Made by a program: the position numbers and the translations under genes | Shown here: positions 62,770 through 64,000 of the stretch, piece by piece | Layout of the letters: each line of letters opens with the position of its first letter | How positions within the stretch are numbered: position 1 is the stretch's first letter | Notes under the pieces: generated by a model | What the model was told of the DNA's origin: nothing | The model's input: the letters and a program-made list of their open reading frames with translations, nothing else | The model's database searches: none | Assembly: GCA_006384855.1 (NCBI GenBank) | Contig: VCJN01000289.1 | Location: forward strand, 211,232-275,231 | Length of the DNA: 64,000 nt | Reading direction: 5' to 3' | DNA from: Tetraselmis striata | Taxonomy: Eukaryota > Chlorophyta > Chlorodendrophyceae > Chlorodendrales > Chlorodendraceae

Positions 62770-62964
62770 ATGGCCAAACCGAAGACCACTCAAAAGACGG
62801 CGAAGAAGCGGGGTATGCACATCATGTCCGCCGCGAGGCCGCCGCCGCGGAAACCATCGGGTGCGAGTGCAGCGGTTATCAAACCAAGCCAGTTTCTCGC
62901 GATGCCAACTGCAAAGAAGGAGAATCGTGCTGTCGCGGTGGCGAGGATGGTGCACACAAAGTGA
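62770..62964 (+). CDS. PLV small basic protein
   Basis: 64 residues, MAKPKTTQKTAKKRGMHIMS, then RPPPRKPSGASAAVIKPSQF and a basic end. High Lys/Arg/Pro content without hydrophobic segments suggests a DNA-condensing or core protein of the virion. It is divergently transcribed from the penton-like gene. The start is chosen because the AT-rich promoter directly precedes it. Confidence 0.5.
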   Translation: MAKPKTTQKTAKKRGMHIMSAARPPPRKPSGASAAVIKPSQFLAMPTAKKENRAVAVARMVHTK

Positions 62965-63004
62965 GTTACATGGTGTACGAGGTGCACTCTGCGATCAAAT
63001 TGCG

Positions 63005-63322
63005 CTAGTATCCATAGAACACGCCGTCGTTGTACACCGAATCTCCCCGCCTCACGCCGTTTCGTTCATATTTCCACTCCTCCCATCTCTCGCGTCGGAC
63101 TTTTGCGTTGCACTCATAGCACCGCTGAAACCGGCGGTCTGGGTTCAAGGCTTTTCCGCAGTCCTTACACTTTCGCACGCAGTCCCAACATGTCGCGTGT
63201 TTCCCGTATATCGTCTTCCCGCATTTTGAGCAATCGTGCTTGCTGGCTTCCCGGTGCTCCCAACAAAGCTTGAATCCTTTTGCGGCGGCAACCTCACACT
63301 TCCAACAGGGGCCGCATGTCAT
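63005..63322 (-). CDS. PLV Cys-rich zinc-ribbon-like protein
   Basis: 105 residues from ATG 63322 (MTCGPCWKCEVAAAKGFKLC); the upstream part of the open frame lies in the inverted repeat and is not protein-like. Cys pairs are CGPC, CWKC, CSKC, CWDC, CKDC and CYEC in a string of CxxC knuckles, followed by a basic helix (NAKVRRERWEEWKYERNGVR). It is likely to bind zinc, with the helix binding nucleic acid or protein. A transcription factor or ubiquitin-ligase-like role is possible; no family is recognised. It lies just inside the right inverted repeat. Confidence 0.6.
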   Translation of the reverse strand: MTCGPCWKCEVAAAKGFKLCWEHREASKHDCSKCGKTIYGKHATCWDCVRKCKDCGKALNPDRRFQRCYECNAKVRRERWEEWKYERNGVRRGDSVYNDGVFYGY

Positions 63323-63377
63323 TTGCGATTTAGGTGGTGTAGAGGTGTTGTCGCTAGTGTTAAGCCGCGCGTGGCTG

Positions 63378-63528
63378 ACCGCAGGCCGCCGACCGCGCGG
63401 GACGCGCTTTTGACGTGGAGCATTTTGTTGACAAAGTGCATGCATTTTCCAGATCGCTCTATAGGAACACATCGGGAAATTGCATGCGTTTTGTCAACAG
63501 CCGGCGGCCTGCGGCCGGCCACGTGCGG
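63378..63528 (-). repeat. PLV inverted repeat, right copy
   Basis: Reverse complement of 49130-49283 with few differences, outer edge gccacgtgcgg (63518-63528). Contains the palindromic site 63427-63498. Confidence 0.9.
63427..63498 (-). other. 24-24-24 palindromic site, right
   Basis: Arms 63427-63450 and 63475-63498 are inverted repeats. The core 63451-63474 (agatcgctctataggaacac + atcg) is the exact reverse complement of the left core. Confidence 0.85.
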
Positions 63529-63533
63529 AGCCG

Positions 63534-64000
63534 TCACTCGGCCAAAAAGTCGCCCTTCGACGCTAGGGGGTGGTCTAGGTACGGGAACACAAACTTCGTG
63601 ACCTCTTCCATCGTTTGTGGCGCCTCGAGAAGCTTGAAGCTGCGCATGACGTTGCCCATGAAGCTCGTGTTCGGCACCCATGGCGTGCGACAATTCTTGC
63701 GGTTTGCTCTTGATGATGGACTGCCCATAGAAGTACTTGCTGATGGCATTCAGCCGCATCAAGTTGCCCGATGGCGCAGCTGGCGAGAGGCACGTGAGCT
63801 CGGTGTTTTCCTTGAAGATGGCGTGTGCCTCGGCGTCGGTGATGTGAGGGAATTTCACCGTCTTCTGTTTGTTGCATGCATCCTCCATGTAGGCCTCGAG
63901 CTTTTCGCACAACTTCGGGTGACGCCATCGGGGCGAAAGCTCGCCGGTTACCCTCATGTAGGCGTAGAGGTTGCGAATAAAGCCCACCTTGCCGCCGTCC
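63534..64000 (-). pseudogene. virus-like frame continuing past the window edge, frameshifted
   Basis: The minus-strand frame enters at the right edge (GGKVGFIRNLYAYMRVTGEL) and reads strongly protein-like to about 63700 (VKFPHITDAEAHAIFKENTE, LMRLNAISKYFYGQSIIKSK). There sense passes to another frame (TPWVPNTSFMGNVMRSFKLL, FVFPYLDHPLASKGDFLAE) that stops at 63534-63536, six nt outside the right inverted repeat. The start lies beyond the window. The frameshift near 63695-63710 is genuine decay or an error. The product is not recognised. It could be a replication or structural gene of a longer virus or of a neighbouring element. Confidence 0.5.

Larger units (their letters stand above)
49130..63528. 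mobile_element. endogenous polinton-like virus segment bounded by inverted repeats (14.4 kb)
   Basis: Inverted repeats at 49130-49283 and 63378-63528 enclose compact, intronless genes on both strands: packaging ATPase, major capsid, penton-like, amphipathic and basic small proteins, two FN3-type adhesins, a long tail-fibre-like protein, C5 methyltransferase and tyrosine recombinase. The ATPase plus double-jelly-roll capsid plus penton-like set is the hallmark of polinton-like viruses and virophages. Many PLVs are 14-30 kb with a recombinase and inverted termini. DNA polymerase, primase, helicase and protease were not found inside. Frames resembling viral genes lie just outside both repeats, so the true virus may be longer than the repeat-bounded segment. 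Confidence 0.85.

Overview
The window looks like nuclear DNA of a eukaryotic alga, most likely a green alga or another GC-rich photosynthetic protist. Genes have GT-AG (and one GC-AG) introns, long G/C homopolymers and Ala/Pro/Gly-rich proteins, one carries an N-terminal leader like an organelle transit peptide, and microsatellites and several transposon classes are dense. The species is an inference. No rRNA, tRNA or CRISPR locus was recognised.

Layout. 1-6.0 kb: satellite DNA built on a ~180-bp monomer plus a 178-bp subfamily. 6.0-10.2 kb: palindromic and snap-back repeats without clear genes. 11.0-12.5 kb: a two-exon gene for a bacterial-type QueA. 15.6-18.4 kb: a Gag-like plus tyrosine-recombinase retroelement (DIRS/PAT/Ngaro-like, no reverse transcriptase seen). 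19-25.5 kb: a tandem 370-bp snap-back repeat, CxxC-encoding tandem repeats and a damaged or multi-exon gene with BED-type zinc finger and Tudor-like segments. 26.9-27.8 kb: a MITE-like element. 28.0-32.4 kb: a hAT-like transposon whose transposase has a stop and a frameshift. 33.7-37.3 kb: a large two-exon gene for a secreted, EGF-containing type I membrane protein. 39.8-41.5 and 44.2-46.0 kb: two paralogous two-exon genes of unknown function. 46.3-48.3 kb: an element with ~50-bp terminal inverted repeats carrying an unknown gene that faintly recalls Crinkler-type headers.

48.5-64 kb is the most striking part: an endogenous polinton-like virus (PLV). A 14.4-kb segment (49130-63528) bounded by ~150-bp inverted repeats encodes an A32-like packaging ATPase, a double-jelly-roll-type major capsid protein (frameshifted), a penton-like minor capsid protein, small basic and amphipathic virion-type proteins, two FN3-type adhesins, a 1165-residue phage-tail-fibre-like protein, a C5 cytosine methyltransferase and a tyrosine recombinase. 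Each inverted repeat holds a 24-24-24 bp palindrome with identical asymmetric cores in opposite orientation, as expected for a recombination or telomere-resolution site. Virus-like reading frames continue outside both repeats and no polymerase, primase or helicase is visible, so the segment is either a complete but replication-poor element or the structural module of a larger virus, possibly invertible by its own recombinase.

How genes relate: in the PLV the morphogenesis genes (ATPase, two unknowns, capsid, two unknowns, adhesin) run in one direction with overlaps or tight spacing. The fibre and penton genes run in the opposite direction from a shared AT-rich promoter region, and the recombinase and fibre genes converge on overlapping stop codons.
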